The translations under genes and the position numbers were made by a program. Positions 10,716-20,250 of a DNA stretch of 36,500 nucleotides are shown piece by piece. Below the pieces are notes generated by a model that was not told the DNA's origin, searched no databases, and worked only from the letters and a program-made list of their open reading frames with translations. The DNA comes from Symbiodinium natans. Taxonomy: Eukaryota; Sar; Dinophyceae; Suessiales; Symbiodiniaceae. The stretch is from contig CAJNDS010000047.1 of assembly GCA_905221605.1 (NCBI GenBank), positions 746,001 to 782,500 on the forward strand, read 5' to 3'. How positions within the stretch are numbered: position 1 is the first letter of the stretch; every line of letters starts with the position of its first letter.

Positions 10716-12280
10716 GGTTGGACGAACCAGAACTGGCTGAAGCTGCTTGTCTGATTCGGGTTGCCTGTGAATGCCCGTCGTGCCGAGTCTGTGTCGAAGA
10801 CTCAGGTCGAGATTTCACTTCAACTTCGCGGAGTACAACGACGGCCCGAGCAGCTTTGGCGTCTTGCGCGTGATGAGCCTCGGCTAGCCCCGGGACTTTC
10901 TGAAAGGGTATCTGGATTCAGAGTATCTCGAGCGTACTCGCAACCCCTACGACTTTCCAGTGCCCCCGCAGTCGCAGTCCGCTTGAGGAACGATGACCTG
11001 GTGCAGGGCGAAAGAGGATTTGGTGAGCACCCGCGCCGGGCTCGGATACGGGTCGGAATGAGAGTCCTCCCTGAGCATGTTAAACTGTTATGACTTTTGA
11101 TGGGAGGGTTTGATATCGAGCTTTCAGTCAGGCACAGAGACATGGAAATACTCACCTTCATAGCCGCTTTACTGCAACGAATTCTCACCGACAGCCTTGC
11201 AAGTCGGCGTGCGGTCGCATGCCGTCCTGTCGAGGTGGACGGAGGTCTCACGCACAAGGACCACCGTGGGGGCGGCGCGTCATCTCCGAAGTGCACGCTG
11301 CTGTTGCTCTTCCCTGCTGTTCCCTGCTGAGGACTCCAAAGGCAACGAAGAGACACTCGGCCGCGGCGCAATCCAGTTCATGACTGCGGGCACCGGGATC
11401 TACCACTCTGAGCACAACCTGGCCAAGAAGCCGCTGCGGTTCATCCAGTGCTGGGTGGCTGCTTGGCGCTGCCTAGAAACCTCCGCTGTCTTAATCTCTG
11501 CCAAGCCTCACTGAAAAAAACGACAGGCTTCAGACTTTATACTGCAGTATCATATCATATCAGGGCTCATGCATTGCCTTGCTTCTCATTTATCGAGGTG
11601 CCGCGGGCCCGAGGCCTGAAGCCCAACTACGGCTCTAGCCTCGGCGGCGAGGAGGCGGCCGCGGCCCGCAGGGACCAGTGGGCGCACATGGCCCCTTGAC
11701 CGAACCCAGAGCCATGGAAGTCACACGAAGCTTTCGGGAAGCCTAGGAAAGCTAACTACGGCCGTCCCCACTCCATCTCCCTCCATGTCTCCCGTCTCTC
11801 GTCCTCCCTTCAGTAGAGCAATCACAATGTATGGAGGGTGTTGAAGTTGCCGCGGATTCGGAAGACTGAGGTCTCTGACGAGATGTCTTCCGTGCGGACG
11901 CAGATCAAGATCAACCAAGACTGTAACGTTTTCGTCGCGGAGCTCTCGCCCGGCAAGACCTCTCCGCCCCTGACCATTGCTGCAGGGCGGCAGGCCTACA
12001 TGCTCTGTGTGGAGGGCGAAATCCAGTTCCAGAAGCAGAGCCTTCAGCGTCACGACGCGGCAGAGCTCAAGGGGGCATCCCAGCTAGAATTGATTCATTC
12101 AGGGTTCGTGCAATGCAAGCACAAAGTATGATGCAAAAGCATGTTCCCCCCCTCCCACCCCCCCACCCCCAACAGAAAATTGCAGAGGCACTGGACCTGG
12201 AGCTCGCTGCGGGTCCTTCCGGTGCATTGATCCTACTCTTCGAGATGGCGCAGAACCGGGACTCCCGCCGAAGCTTCTGA
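10716..12280 (+). CDS. Pirin-like protein (YhhW-type bicupin), 9 exons
   Basis: Exons 10716-10741, 10806-10874, 10988-11032, 11132-11162, 11235-11258, 11332-11457, 11598-11690, 11871-12074 and 12188-12280 join into 236 residues plus stop (TGA 12278-12280). Only a short N-terminus is missing relative to E. coli YhhW (231 residues). The joined protein aligns almost gap-free from memory of the family: SRFHFNFAEYNDGPSSFGVL, GFGEHPHRDMEILTF, FMTAGTGIYHSEHN, GLKPNYG, then a second cupin half (IKINQDCNVFVAELSPG) and ALILLFEM at the end. The HPH and HSE motifs keep the four metal ligands of pirins; bacterial and human members act as metal-dependent oxygenases or redox sensors, role here unknown. All eight introns have non-GT donors (GC at 10742, 11033, 11163, 11458, 11691, 12075; GA at 10875, 11259) and AG|G acceptors. 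Intron 8 contains a C-rich run (12144-12172). Confidence 0.88.
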
Positions 12281-13103
12281 AGATGTGGCGGCCAATGTGG
12301 CGGGCCTGTGAACTCCCGAAAACCACATCACCCCACGCCAGTTACGCCAATTAATTCCCAAGCTGGTCCTGGACAAATGATGGACCAAGCTTCGCAAGTC
12401 TCAAAAGGCACACCCTTTCCTATGCCCTATGCTTTCCACTTGAAGTCGCATGGTTTTGGTGGCCTTCCCTGGATCTTGGGAAGTGACTTTTCCTGTCCTG
12501 GAAAAATGATGGGCAGCAGCGAAAGCCCGGGCGCTTAGCCCCCAGCAGGGCCTTGTACAGACAGCATCCGAGATGCGAGGAGAACATGGGCAAAGATGGA
12601 GCGTGCCGCCAACGCCGCATTCGCATGCATGCACCAGCCCTTTCTTGTGATAGTACCCTTCATGTTGGAACCCCTTAGTGCTGGCACACTGCTTGGGGAA
12701 CTTTGCAGAATCTGGGTTTTTTGGGGCGAGTTGCCCTCGTTAGGCCGTTTGCCAGTTGGCCGTAGTGCGTGTGAGGCGGGCCGACCTCCGCATGAACCAT
12801 GGAGAGGCGTGGCGTGGAGATGCGACGTTCGGCGAGTTGTTGGAGATGGTTCACGTAATGTGCATTTACGTTCTTGGGGTGTCTAAAGGCTTGGAGCTGT
12901 GGATGCTCTCGCCAAATTAATAGCCTTGCAGGTCAACGGACGCGAAGCACGCGCGCCTGGGAAAACATGGTGCTGGCAGCACGGTTTGCCGAGGTCAATC
13001 TGCCACAGGCCCTCTTGAGGCATGGTGTAGGAGCCGCATGATTGCACACCACCTTTGGCTCCAGCTCTGAGCACCCGACATCCCTGCCTTGGCGAGTTGA
13101 ACC
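12281..13103. other. Intergenic stretch upstream of hydrolase copy A
   Basis: No gene seen. From about 12931 the sequence becomes a copy of the region upstream of the second hydrolase gene (20196-20374). A short TTTGGCTCCAG lies about 50 bases before the ATG in both copies. Confidence 0.6.
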
Positions 13104-14578
13104 ATGTTTGACCAGATGGTGAAGCTCGCAGCGCTGGCATTTCTCCCGATTTCGTTGGGGTGCAGCTACGTGGAGATTCCCTATCCAGACACTGGACGGA
13201 ACTCGGCAAAGTCCTACCTCATTCCCAGGACCATGGAGCTTTGGGATCTGTTCAACACCACCAAGTACAGCATCGAAGCATTCCCGCGAGGAAATGGAAA
13301 CAGATTTGGCTGGCTTGCGCCTCTGAACATCTTCCACTTTCCACCGGCCTACCAGCCCCTGAAGTTTCCTTTCGAGGGCATGAACGAGGCGGGCCTGACG
13401 GTCTCCGCGCTCTATCTGGCACAGTCTGTCTATGAGCAGCCGCAGCCAGGAAAGCCGGGGTTCAGTGCCTTGGAGTTTGTCCCCGCCATCCTCGCGAACT
13501 GCTCCACCGTCGACGAGGTCGTGGCAACGCTCGAGTCGGTGACCGTTCTGACTCCGTTCATCCCAGGTGTCCCGGAGGAGGCGCTCAAGACGGCCACCTT
13601 GCATTGGGCGATTGCTGACGCTTCTGGGCGGTCAATCGTCGTCGAATACCTCCAAGGCCAACGGATGATTCATGAGAACGCTCCGAGAGTCATGACGAAC
13701 GACCCAGACATCAAGTGGCACTGGAGGAACTTGAACACCCGCGTCCACCTGAGCCCAAGCTATCCGTATCAGAATGACATGCTGCAAGTGAAGGCGGACG
13801 ACGATGTGGGCGTCGTCCCATCGGCCACGGCTGGAACCTCTTCGGGCTTCCCGGGGACACGACTTCACCAAGCCGCTTCATCCGATTGTTCTACCTGCGC
13901 GGCTATGCCATGGAAGCCAGCCCCATCAAGAGCTTCGAGGACGCGGTCGTCTTAGGAACCGCCCTTCTCAACAACGTGTTCATCCCATTCGGCCCCGTCG
14001 CCGCTGATCCCAGAGCGGGGCCCAGCGACGGCCCCGAGTTCACGGACTACGGCGTCCTGAAAGCCCCCAAGGAAAGAGTGTATCTGATCCGAGGCTATCG
14101 GAACACACAGTGGCGGAAATTTGACCTCAAGCGCCTGGACTTCTCCAAAGGCTACACCTGGCCTCTTGAGGACGGCTCGCTGGGTATACAGGACGCCACC
14201 GATTCAGGCGAGAGCACTCCTTCGCAAGCCGGGGAGCTCTGACTTTCACTTTCCATGGCGCTGCAAGCGGCTGACCGCTGCTCCCTGCGTCTCGTTTTGG
14301 GACTTTTGTAACCTGTGCAATGCTTTGCGTGTGGGGCTTGAGCTTCAGTAGCGCCTCACAGTCCTGCTCTTCACAGGATTCACAGGCTTCCTGCGCTGTT
14401 GTTTTCTGTTGCATTGGTCGATCTTCTCTCCCCGGTACAGAGAGAAAGTGCAAAGTGTGCAGTTATGCCGGTTTTTGCTTGGGCGGAGGATCCCTCCAGT
14501 CTTGTACAGCTGTGCAAACACAGAGCAACGCCAGGATGCCTGTCTCTACCCCGAGAGCAAAAGAGGCCGCGCCATCAC
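12931..14578 (+). repeat. Tandem-duplication block, hydrolase copy A
   Basis: Nearly identical to 20196-21838, covering about 170 bases of 5' flank, the coding region and part of the 3' flank. Identity is very high through the coding region. It becomes patchy after the stop, where the blocks share only segments such as the one near 14478-14580 (21740-21838). Confidence 0.9.
13104..14242 (+). pseudogene. Choloylglycine hydrolase/penicillin acylase-like, frameshifted copy A
   Basis: Same gene as the intact copy at 20375-21520. The frame runs from ATG 13104 (context ACCATGT). At 13819/13820 seven bases present in the other copy (21091-21097) are missing, so the frame shifts after codon 238 and stops at 13955. 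Downstream, the original frame resumes and stays open to TGA 14240-14242, so this is the only break I see. The lost part contains the conserved SPSRFIRLF segment with an active-site Arg of the family. The signal peptide, the nucleophile Cys20 and the 5' half are intact. The deletion lies between CCC runs, which fits replication slippage. A truncated protein could still be made but would probably be inactive. Confidence 0.88.
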
Positions 14579-14684
14579 ACAGCCTTGCAAGGCCGCGCGT
14601 CACTGACAACGCGCAGCGCGAGCTAACGGCGCCACTGATTAGCTTCGCTGGCAGCCGGAAGCTGCTGCCGAAGGCGGACAGATT

Positions 14685-15087
14685 GTAGCTTCGTGACAGC
14701 TCCGCAAAGTGTCTGCAAGAGTCACTACGTCTTGATCTGTGCAATCGTCCTGCGCGCACTTGTCTAAAATGAAGCAATCAAGCCGCATGCCCGCAAGCCG
14801 AAACGCTTTCAAGCCAATTCTTTTGACAAGCGCTGGCATCTTTGACCGCGTTTCGCAAAGTCTGAGTGAAGAGCACTTTGCCCCACTCGTGATGACACCA
14901 CCACTGTGGAATTTAAGCACGGCTGAGGACTGGGCACACTAATTGAGAATACAACAGGGGGGCAATGCAGACGGATGATTGGCTCATCGGGAGGCTGCGG
15001 TGCCATCAACCCTTGGGTCAGGTAATTCCGATATCCATCTGATCCGACATCTGAATATTGCCGCTGCAGGCCATTCTGGCTCAGAGA
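14685..15087 (+). repeat. Left inverted-repeat arm
   Basis: Starts GTAGCTTCGTGACAGC; its inner end is GGCTCAGAGA. A 67-codon frame that reads on + here also reads on - in the right arm with only four residue changes, which simply reflects the repeat. Confidence 0.92.
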
Positions 15088-15206
15088 AGGCGGCGAACAC
15101 TCTTTAAATCATTGCTGCTCTTCGCCATTTTTTGTCTCATTCTTGCTCTCATTCTCTCTGTGTCAGTTGTGATCACTTGCCCAGGTGCCACAATTCTTTG
15201 GACTGG

Positions 15207-15444
15207 AAACGTGCACATGCAGCGTGATAGGATTTTCTGGCTGCTTCCCTTCACACGTTTACTTTCGCGTGCTTTGTAACATCAGACATTCCGTAGAAAC
15301 CATCAAAGCCACAAGAAACTCAGGAAGAACAAGAAGCAGCTCTGTCACGGCTTTCAATTGATGCCCTTGACAAGCACGCGAGTTCTGAGAGAAATGTTGC
15401 ATTCCGATGGCGGGCCTTTGCAGCGGGCCTCTGTGCATAAGCTG
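15207..15444 (+). repeat. Internal direct repeat, copy 1 (238 bp)
   Basis: Matches 16315-16552 in the same orientation and at the same length, with about nine differences by eye. Shared start AAACGTGCACATGCAGCG, shared end GTGCATAAGCTG. Confidence 0.92.
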
Positions 15445-16314
15445 AGCTTGCGCTTTTCGATGTTTTTTTGTATTTGTGAGTTTGCTTGTGTATGGCTTCA
15501 CTAAGTACTTTTCTAGGATTCTTGTGCATTTTTTAGGCCTGATTGTGCAAGTTGTGTTTTTCAAACATAGTATATAAGTGGTCTTTCTTAAATACTTCAG
15601 ACATCTTTGTTTCATCGTTATGTAAGTAGAACCGCGCTCAATGCTGGTGACCAAGCAAAACAGGGAGAGGCCCTTCCATGTGGAGGCATCACGGTCGACA
15701 AACACACGGCAGATTGTCGCAGAACTTGTTCCCATCTAGCCTGCTCTCGTAATTACTACGGATGTGTTCTCGGCACGGGTAGAAGTTGGCGCAGCGAACT
15801 TTGCAAGAAGGCCATGAGCACTGCGCCAGCGGTTGTGGGATTCTTACAGCGTGAAGGGATACTCGTGGAGGGGATGCCACATCCAAGGGCCGGGATGCGC
15901 TAGAACAAATCAGGGCTGACCTGCTGCCCGAATTCCCGTCCCCAGCAGAACCCACATCCCGCGGCCTTCAGTCCGCGAGCAGGCTCAATTTTCAAGATCT
16001 TGGAGACCTTCGAGCTCGACCTGAGACTGTTCTCGGTACTGGCAGGGTGATATCGTCAGGGATGAAATGGGCACCTGCGTGGACGGATACCCAGCGAGAC
16101 GATGGCCTGTGGATATCATCCTTCGCATTTCCACGCTGGGGCAGGGGCGAGACTAAAGCAGGAGCTCCAGGCCAGAAGAAGCACCGCCGGATATGGGCGG
16201 CGCAAGCCTTTCTCCTGAGCCCACGGCAGGCTGCTTGGACAAACCTGTTATCACGGCGACTTGCACGGCTGGTGCGCCGTGCGGCGTACGGTGAAAGTTT
16301 GAAAGCCGACGCAC

Positions 16315-16552
16315 AAACGTGCACATGCAGCGTGATAGGATTTTCTGGCTGCTTCCCTTCACACTTTTTCTCTCGCGTGCTTTGTAACATCAGACAGTCC
16401 GTAGAAACCGTCAAAGCCACAAGAAACTCAGGAAGGACAAGAAGCAGCTCTGTCACGGGTTTCAATTGATGCCCTTGACAGGCACGCGAGTTCTGAGAGA
16501 AATGTTGCATTCCGATGGCGGGCCTTCGCAGCGGGCCTCTGTGCATAAGCTG
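16315..16552 (+). repeat. Internal direct repeat, copy 2 (238 bp)
   Basis: Direct copy of 15207-15444. It sits 10 bases from the right inverted arm, whereas copy 1 is 119 bases from the left arm, so the two halves of the element are not simple mirror images. Confidence 0.92.
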
Positions 16553-16562
16553 TGCATCAGCG

Positions 16563-16966
16563 TCTCTGAGCCAGAATGGCCTGCAGCGGCAATATTCAGA
16601 TGTCGGATCAGATGGATAGCGGAATTACCTGACCCAAGGGTTGATGGCACCGCAGCTTCCCGATGAGCCAATCATCCGTCTGCGTTGCCCCCCCTGTTGT
16701 ATTCTCAATTAGTGTGCCCAGTCCTCAGCCGTGCTTAAATTCCACAGTGGTGGTGTCATCACGAGTGGGGCAAAGTGCTCTTCACTCAGACTTTGCGAAA
16801 TGCGGTCAAAGATGCCAGCGCTTGTCAAAAGAATTGGCCTGAAAGCGTTTCGGCTTGCGGGCTTGCGGCTTGATTGCTTCATTTTAGACAAGTGCGCGCA
16901 GGACGATTGCACAGATCAAGACGTAGTGACTCTTGCAGACACTTTGCGGAGCTGTCGCGAACCTAC
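16563..16966 (-). repeat. Right inverted-repeat arm
   Basis: Reverse complement of 14685-15087. Outer end on the minus strand reads GTAGGTTCGCGACAGC. Confidence 0.92.
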
Positions 16967-16990
16967 TGGTACTGTATCAGTCAAGGATAA

Positions 16991-17012
16991 ATGGGCCCAC
17001 GATTGGGCCCAT
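16991..17012. repeat. Perfect hairpin beside the element
   Basis: ATGGGCCC-ACGATT-GGGCCCAT: 8-bp perfect arms with a 6-base loop, 24 bases outside the right arm. Confidence 0.8.
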
Positions 17013-17389
17013 TATCAGCCACTCATACTGTTGGTTCGATGGTACATCCGGGTTCCACCTCCAGAGATCTAGACAGACACAGGCTTTTGCCAACATGCAG
17101 AGCTCTTTGCCGAACCCAGACGACAGGAAACGACACACGTTGAAGCTCAGTTGGGCTGTCGGCTCTTGCAGCAGCTGCTTTGTTTCCGCGGAATCACAAG
17201 CTGCTTCATCATTGAGATCCATATCATAGGCCACATGTTGTTGTTCATTTCCTGGGCCAGAGGCTCGACAACCGAGAGTCAAAGAGATGCAGGAGAACCC
17301 TGCATTATTTTTCGTTCGAGTGTGGTGGATTGAAAGCTCAATTTTTTGAGAAGGGTGGCTCAAATCGTCGTGGAAGGGCAAGCTTGCGG

Positions 17390-18699
17390 TAGCACGCCGT
17401 AGTGAAGATGGCTTTCATTGAGAAGGTCTTGGTTGTGGTGACGTTCGTCTTCAGCCTCTTTTTGAATGTGCTGGCAGCACGTGGGTTCCTCTCTGCCCAG
17501 TCCATCGGCACAGTCTCCAGCCAGTATCCCACGTATCTCACGCCGGACATGTTGACTTTCTTGGTTTGGGCTGTCACCTACACCCTGGAGGGCATACTGG
17601 TGGTCATGCAGTGTTCCACATCTGAGAGTGCAGAGAAGGCCTTGCAGCAGCGATGCTGCCTGACAAGCCTTTCGGTTCGGTGGCGCTTGGTCATCGCCTT
17701 CCTTCTCAATGCACTCTGGCTGCCCCTCTATGCCAACATGCTCTTTGGGAAGTCTATGCTGGTCATCCTCGTGTACTTGGTATTCCTTCTCTTGATCTAT
17801 GTCGACATCAACACCATGACAACTTGCTCATTGTGGCAGTGGGTGGTGTACGGTTCGGGCGTAGCCTGCAACATCAGCTGGGTGCTTGTTGCAACGGCCG
17901 CCAACAAGTTCACTCTGGCCGCCTCCTATGGCTGGATGGACGCCTATGGAGTCGCAGGCACTCCCCACACTGCAGTTCTTGTGATTGCAATCCTTGCGGC
18001 TGTGTCCCTGCTGGTGGCGACCGTGCGCAGCGACTTTGCCTGGTCGCTTGTCGCCGTGTGGTTCTTTGGCGGGCTGTACCGGCAGCATACCGTCTCAGAT
18101 GGCAGCTTTCCTCCTGAGGCCATGAACAGGATGCTGTCTCTGTGTGCGTTGTGGGCATCCGTTGTGGTCGGGATGGCAACGGCGGTGGGCATCTTCCTGA
18201 TTCGCGACAATGGGGCCTTCAAGTCGAAGGACTCGAAGGACTCAGAGCTCCCATTGGCCGCAGAGTGATTGCGAACTTTCCTTTTTGCCCGAAGCAGACC
18301 GCGCAAGGCAAATCGGAAGGCATCGCAAAGATTCGTAAAGTTGTAAAGGCCTTATGACAACTCGTAGGCCTGAACTGCAGTTTTTCATCCTTTCTTCCAT
18401 GTTGGCGCCTAAAGGGACCAACTTCAACTCTTACTTGGCCCACGGCAAAGCGCAAACGGGCCCAGGGAGCTCCCCTTCCGCCTCATAAAGTGTCTCAGGT
18501 TAGGCCCATAGGCTCTAGGACTTTAGTCACTAGATGTCACTAGTCTAGGCTAGGGGGTCTTCACTGCATGTAGACTATGACTATGTTTTCAAAGAGTAGG
18601 TGGGCGGGGGTCGGCTACCGGAGCAGCACTGGACGACCTTCAACGGTCAACAGGTGCAGACGCGAAGCACACGGGCCTGGGAAGAAATGATGCTGGCAG
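17390..18699 (+). repeat. Tandem-duplication block, TspO-like copy A
   Basis: Matches 18941-20250 with a constant offset of 1551 bases and only scattered substitutions. It ends at GCTGGCAG (18699), exactly where the hydrolase 5' flank is cut off, and continues with unrelated sequence (TGTTGTTGTC). Confidence 0.92.
17408..18268 (+). CDS. TspO/MBR-related multipass membrane protein, copy A
   Basis: Single exon of 286 residues. The start is ATG 17408; a GTG two codons upstream is in frame but not needed. I predict about seven to eight membrane helices: roughly residues 5-24, 48-66, 90-108, 113-131, 145-165, 185-203, 207-223 and 246-266. The N-terminal part (SSQYPTYLTPDMLTFLVWAV) fits the pattern 'Y-P-x-x-F-T-P-x-x-x-x-F-x-x-W' of the large TspO-related family, often labelled tryptophan-rich sensory protein. 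ISWVLVATAANKFTLAASYG fits that family's 'W-V-x-V-A-x-x-A-N' helix. TspO proteins bind tetrapyrroles or sterols in membranes; the ligand and location here are unknown. The tail is charged (KSKDSKDSE). Copy A differs from copy B at three residues (Val10/Ala, Val20/Ala and an Ala/Val near residue 199). Confidence 0.68.
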   Translation: MAFIEKVLVVVTFVFSLFLNVLAARGFLSAQSIGTVSSQYPTYLTPDMLTFLVWAVTYTLEGILVVMQCSTSESAEKALQQRCCLTSLSVRWRLVIAFLLNALWLPLYANMLFGKSMLVILVYLVFLLLIYVDINTMTTCSLWQWVVYGSGVACNISWVLVATAANKFTLAASYGWMDAYGVAGTPHTAVLVIAILAAVSLLVATVRSDFAWSLVAVWFFGGLYRQHTVSDGSFPPEAMNRMLSLCALWASVVVGMATAVGIFLIRDNGAFKSKDSKDSELPLAAE

Positions 18700-18940
18700 T
18701 GTTGTTGTCAGGGAAGGTGGACTAGGCGGGGTTGGGTGGGGGGGAACCATATCATAGACCATATGTTGTTGTTTCATTTCCTGGGCCAGTGTCTCGACAA
18801 CAACTCATCACTATTTTTAGATCGAGTTTGTTGGACTGAAATCTCAGTTTCCTGCCCGGGTGGAGTTGAGAAGGGTGGCTCAACAGCCTGGCTGACAGAT
18901 CGTAGAATCGTCGTGGAAGAGCAGGCTTGCGGTAGACCGG

Positions 18941-20250
18941 TAGCACGCCGTAGTGAAGATGGCTTTCATTGAGAAGGTCTTGGTTGTGGCGACGTTCGTC
19001 TTCAGCCTCTTTTTGAATGCGCTGGCAGCACGTGGGTTCCTCTCTGCCCAGTCCATCGGCACAGTCTCCAGCCAGTATCCCACGTATCTCACGCCGGACA
19101 TGTTGACTTTCTTGGTTTGGGCTGTCACCTACACCCTGGAGGGCATACTGGTGGTCATGCAGTGTTCCACATCTGAGAGTGCAGAGAAGGCCTTGCAGCA
19201 GCGATGCTGCCTGACAAGCCTTTCGGTTCGGTGGCGCTTGGTCATCGCCTTCCTTCTCAATGCACTCTGGCTGCCCCTCTATGCCAACATGCTCTTTGGG
19301 AAGTCTATGCTGGTCATCCTCGTGTACTTGGTATTCCTTCTCTTGATCTATGTCGACATCAACACCATGACAACTTGCTCATTGTGGCAGTGGGTGGTGT
19401 ACGGTTCGGGCGTAGCCTGCAACATCAGCTGGGTGCTTGTTGCAACGGCCGCCAACAAGTTCACTCTGGCCGCCTCCTATGGCTGGATGGACGCCTATGG
19501 AGTCGCAGGCACTCCCCACACTGCAGTTCTTGTGATTGCAATCCTTGCGGCTGTGTCCCTGCTGGTGGTGACCGTGCGCAGCGACTTTGCGTGGTCGCTT
19601 GTCGCCGTGTGGTTCTTTGGCGGGCTGTACCGGCAGCATACCGTCTCAGATGGCAGCTTTCCTCCTGAGGCCATGAACAGGATGCTGTCTCTGTGTGCGT
19701 TGTGGGCATCCGTTGTGGTCGGGATGGCAACGGCGGTGGGCATCTTCCTGATTCGCGACAATGGGGCCTTCAAGTCGAAGGACTCGAAGGACTCAGAGCT
19801 CCCATTGGCCGCAGAGTGATTGCGAACTTTCCTTTTTGCCCGAAGCAGACCGCGCAAGGCAAATCGGAAGGCATCGCAAAGATTCGTAAAGTTGTAAAGG
19901 CCTTATGACAACTCGTAGGCCTGAACTGCAGTTTTTCATCCTTTCTTCCATGTTGGCGCCTAAAGGGACCAACTTCAACTCTTACTTGGCCCACGGCAAA
20001 GCGCAAACGGGCCCAGGGAGCTCCCCTTCCGCCTCATAAAGTGTCTCAGGTCAGGCCCATAGGCTCTAGGACTCTAGTCACTAGATGTCACAAGTCTAGG
20101 CTAGGGGCTCTTCACTGCATGTAGACTATGACTATGTTTTCAAAGAGTAGGTGGGTGGGGGTCGGCTACCGGAGCAGCACTGGACGACCTTGAACGGTCA
20201 ACAGGTGCAGACGCGAAGCACACGGGCCTGGGAAGAAATGATGCTGGCAG
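18941..20250 (+). repeat. Tandem-duplication block, TspO-like copy B
   Basis: Second copy of 17390-18699. Here the sequence continues unbroken into the 5' flank of the intact hydrolase gene, so this copy preserves the ancestral gene order. Upstream of 18941 the two copies are only loosely alike, with several indels. Confidence 0.92.
18959..19819 (+). CDS. TspO/MBR-related multipass membrane protein, copy B
   Basis: Identical architecture to the copy at 17408. By eye the two coding regions differ at four bases in 861, three of which change the residue and one of which is silent (GCC/GCG). The gene lies 555 bases upstream of the intact hydrolase on the same strand. Its promoter-proximal region (18740-18940) differs from that of copy A by substitutions and insertions, including an extra ACCGGTAG close to the ATG. 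The two genes could therefore differ in expression while encoding almost the same protein. Confidence 0.68.
   Translation: MAFIEKVLVVATFVFSLFLNALAARGFLSAQSIGTVSSQYPTYLTPDMLTFLVWAVTYTLEGILVVMQCSTSESAEKALQQRCCLTSLSVRWRLVIAFLLNALWLPLYANMLFGKSMLVILVYLVFLLLIYVDINTMTTCSLWQWVVYGSGVACNISWVLVATAANKFTLAASYGWMDAYGVAGTPHTAVLVIAILAAVSLLVVTVRSDFAWSLVAVWFFGGLYRQHTVSDGSFPPEAMNRMLSLCALWASVVVGMATAVGIFLIRDNGAFKSKDSKDSELPLAAE

Larger units (their letters stand above)
14685..16966. mobile_element. Element with 403-bp terminal inverted repeats, no transposase
   Basis: The ends 14685-15087 and 16563-16966 are inverted copies about 98% identical by eye (roughly eight substitutions and one base in a G run). They enclose 1.48 kb holding a pair of 238-bp direct repeats. 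No transposase, integrase or RT reading frame is visible inside, so it would be a non-autonomous, foldback-like element if it is a transposon. I found no clear target-site duplication next to the outer ends (...GGCGGACAGATT and TGGTACTGTATC...). An alternative is an inverted segmental duplication. It interrupts the hydrolase/TspO gene cluster. Confidence 0.6.

Noticed and set aside
14739-14942. 67-codon frame also found on the minus strand at 16709-16912
   Set aside because: It is the same inverted-repeat DNA read twice; the residue match reflects DNA identity and there is no other sign of coding.
15058-15279. 73-codon frame with one hydrophobic helix
   Set aside because: It starts inside the inverted-repeat arm and ends inside the direct repeat, so it is not an independent gene.
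15207-16552. Small LTR (TRIM-type) retrotransposon formed by the 238-bp direct repeats
   Set aside because: No clear TG...CA ends with target duplication, no primer-binding site or polypurine tract that I can identify. Kept only as direct repeats.
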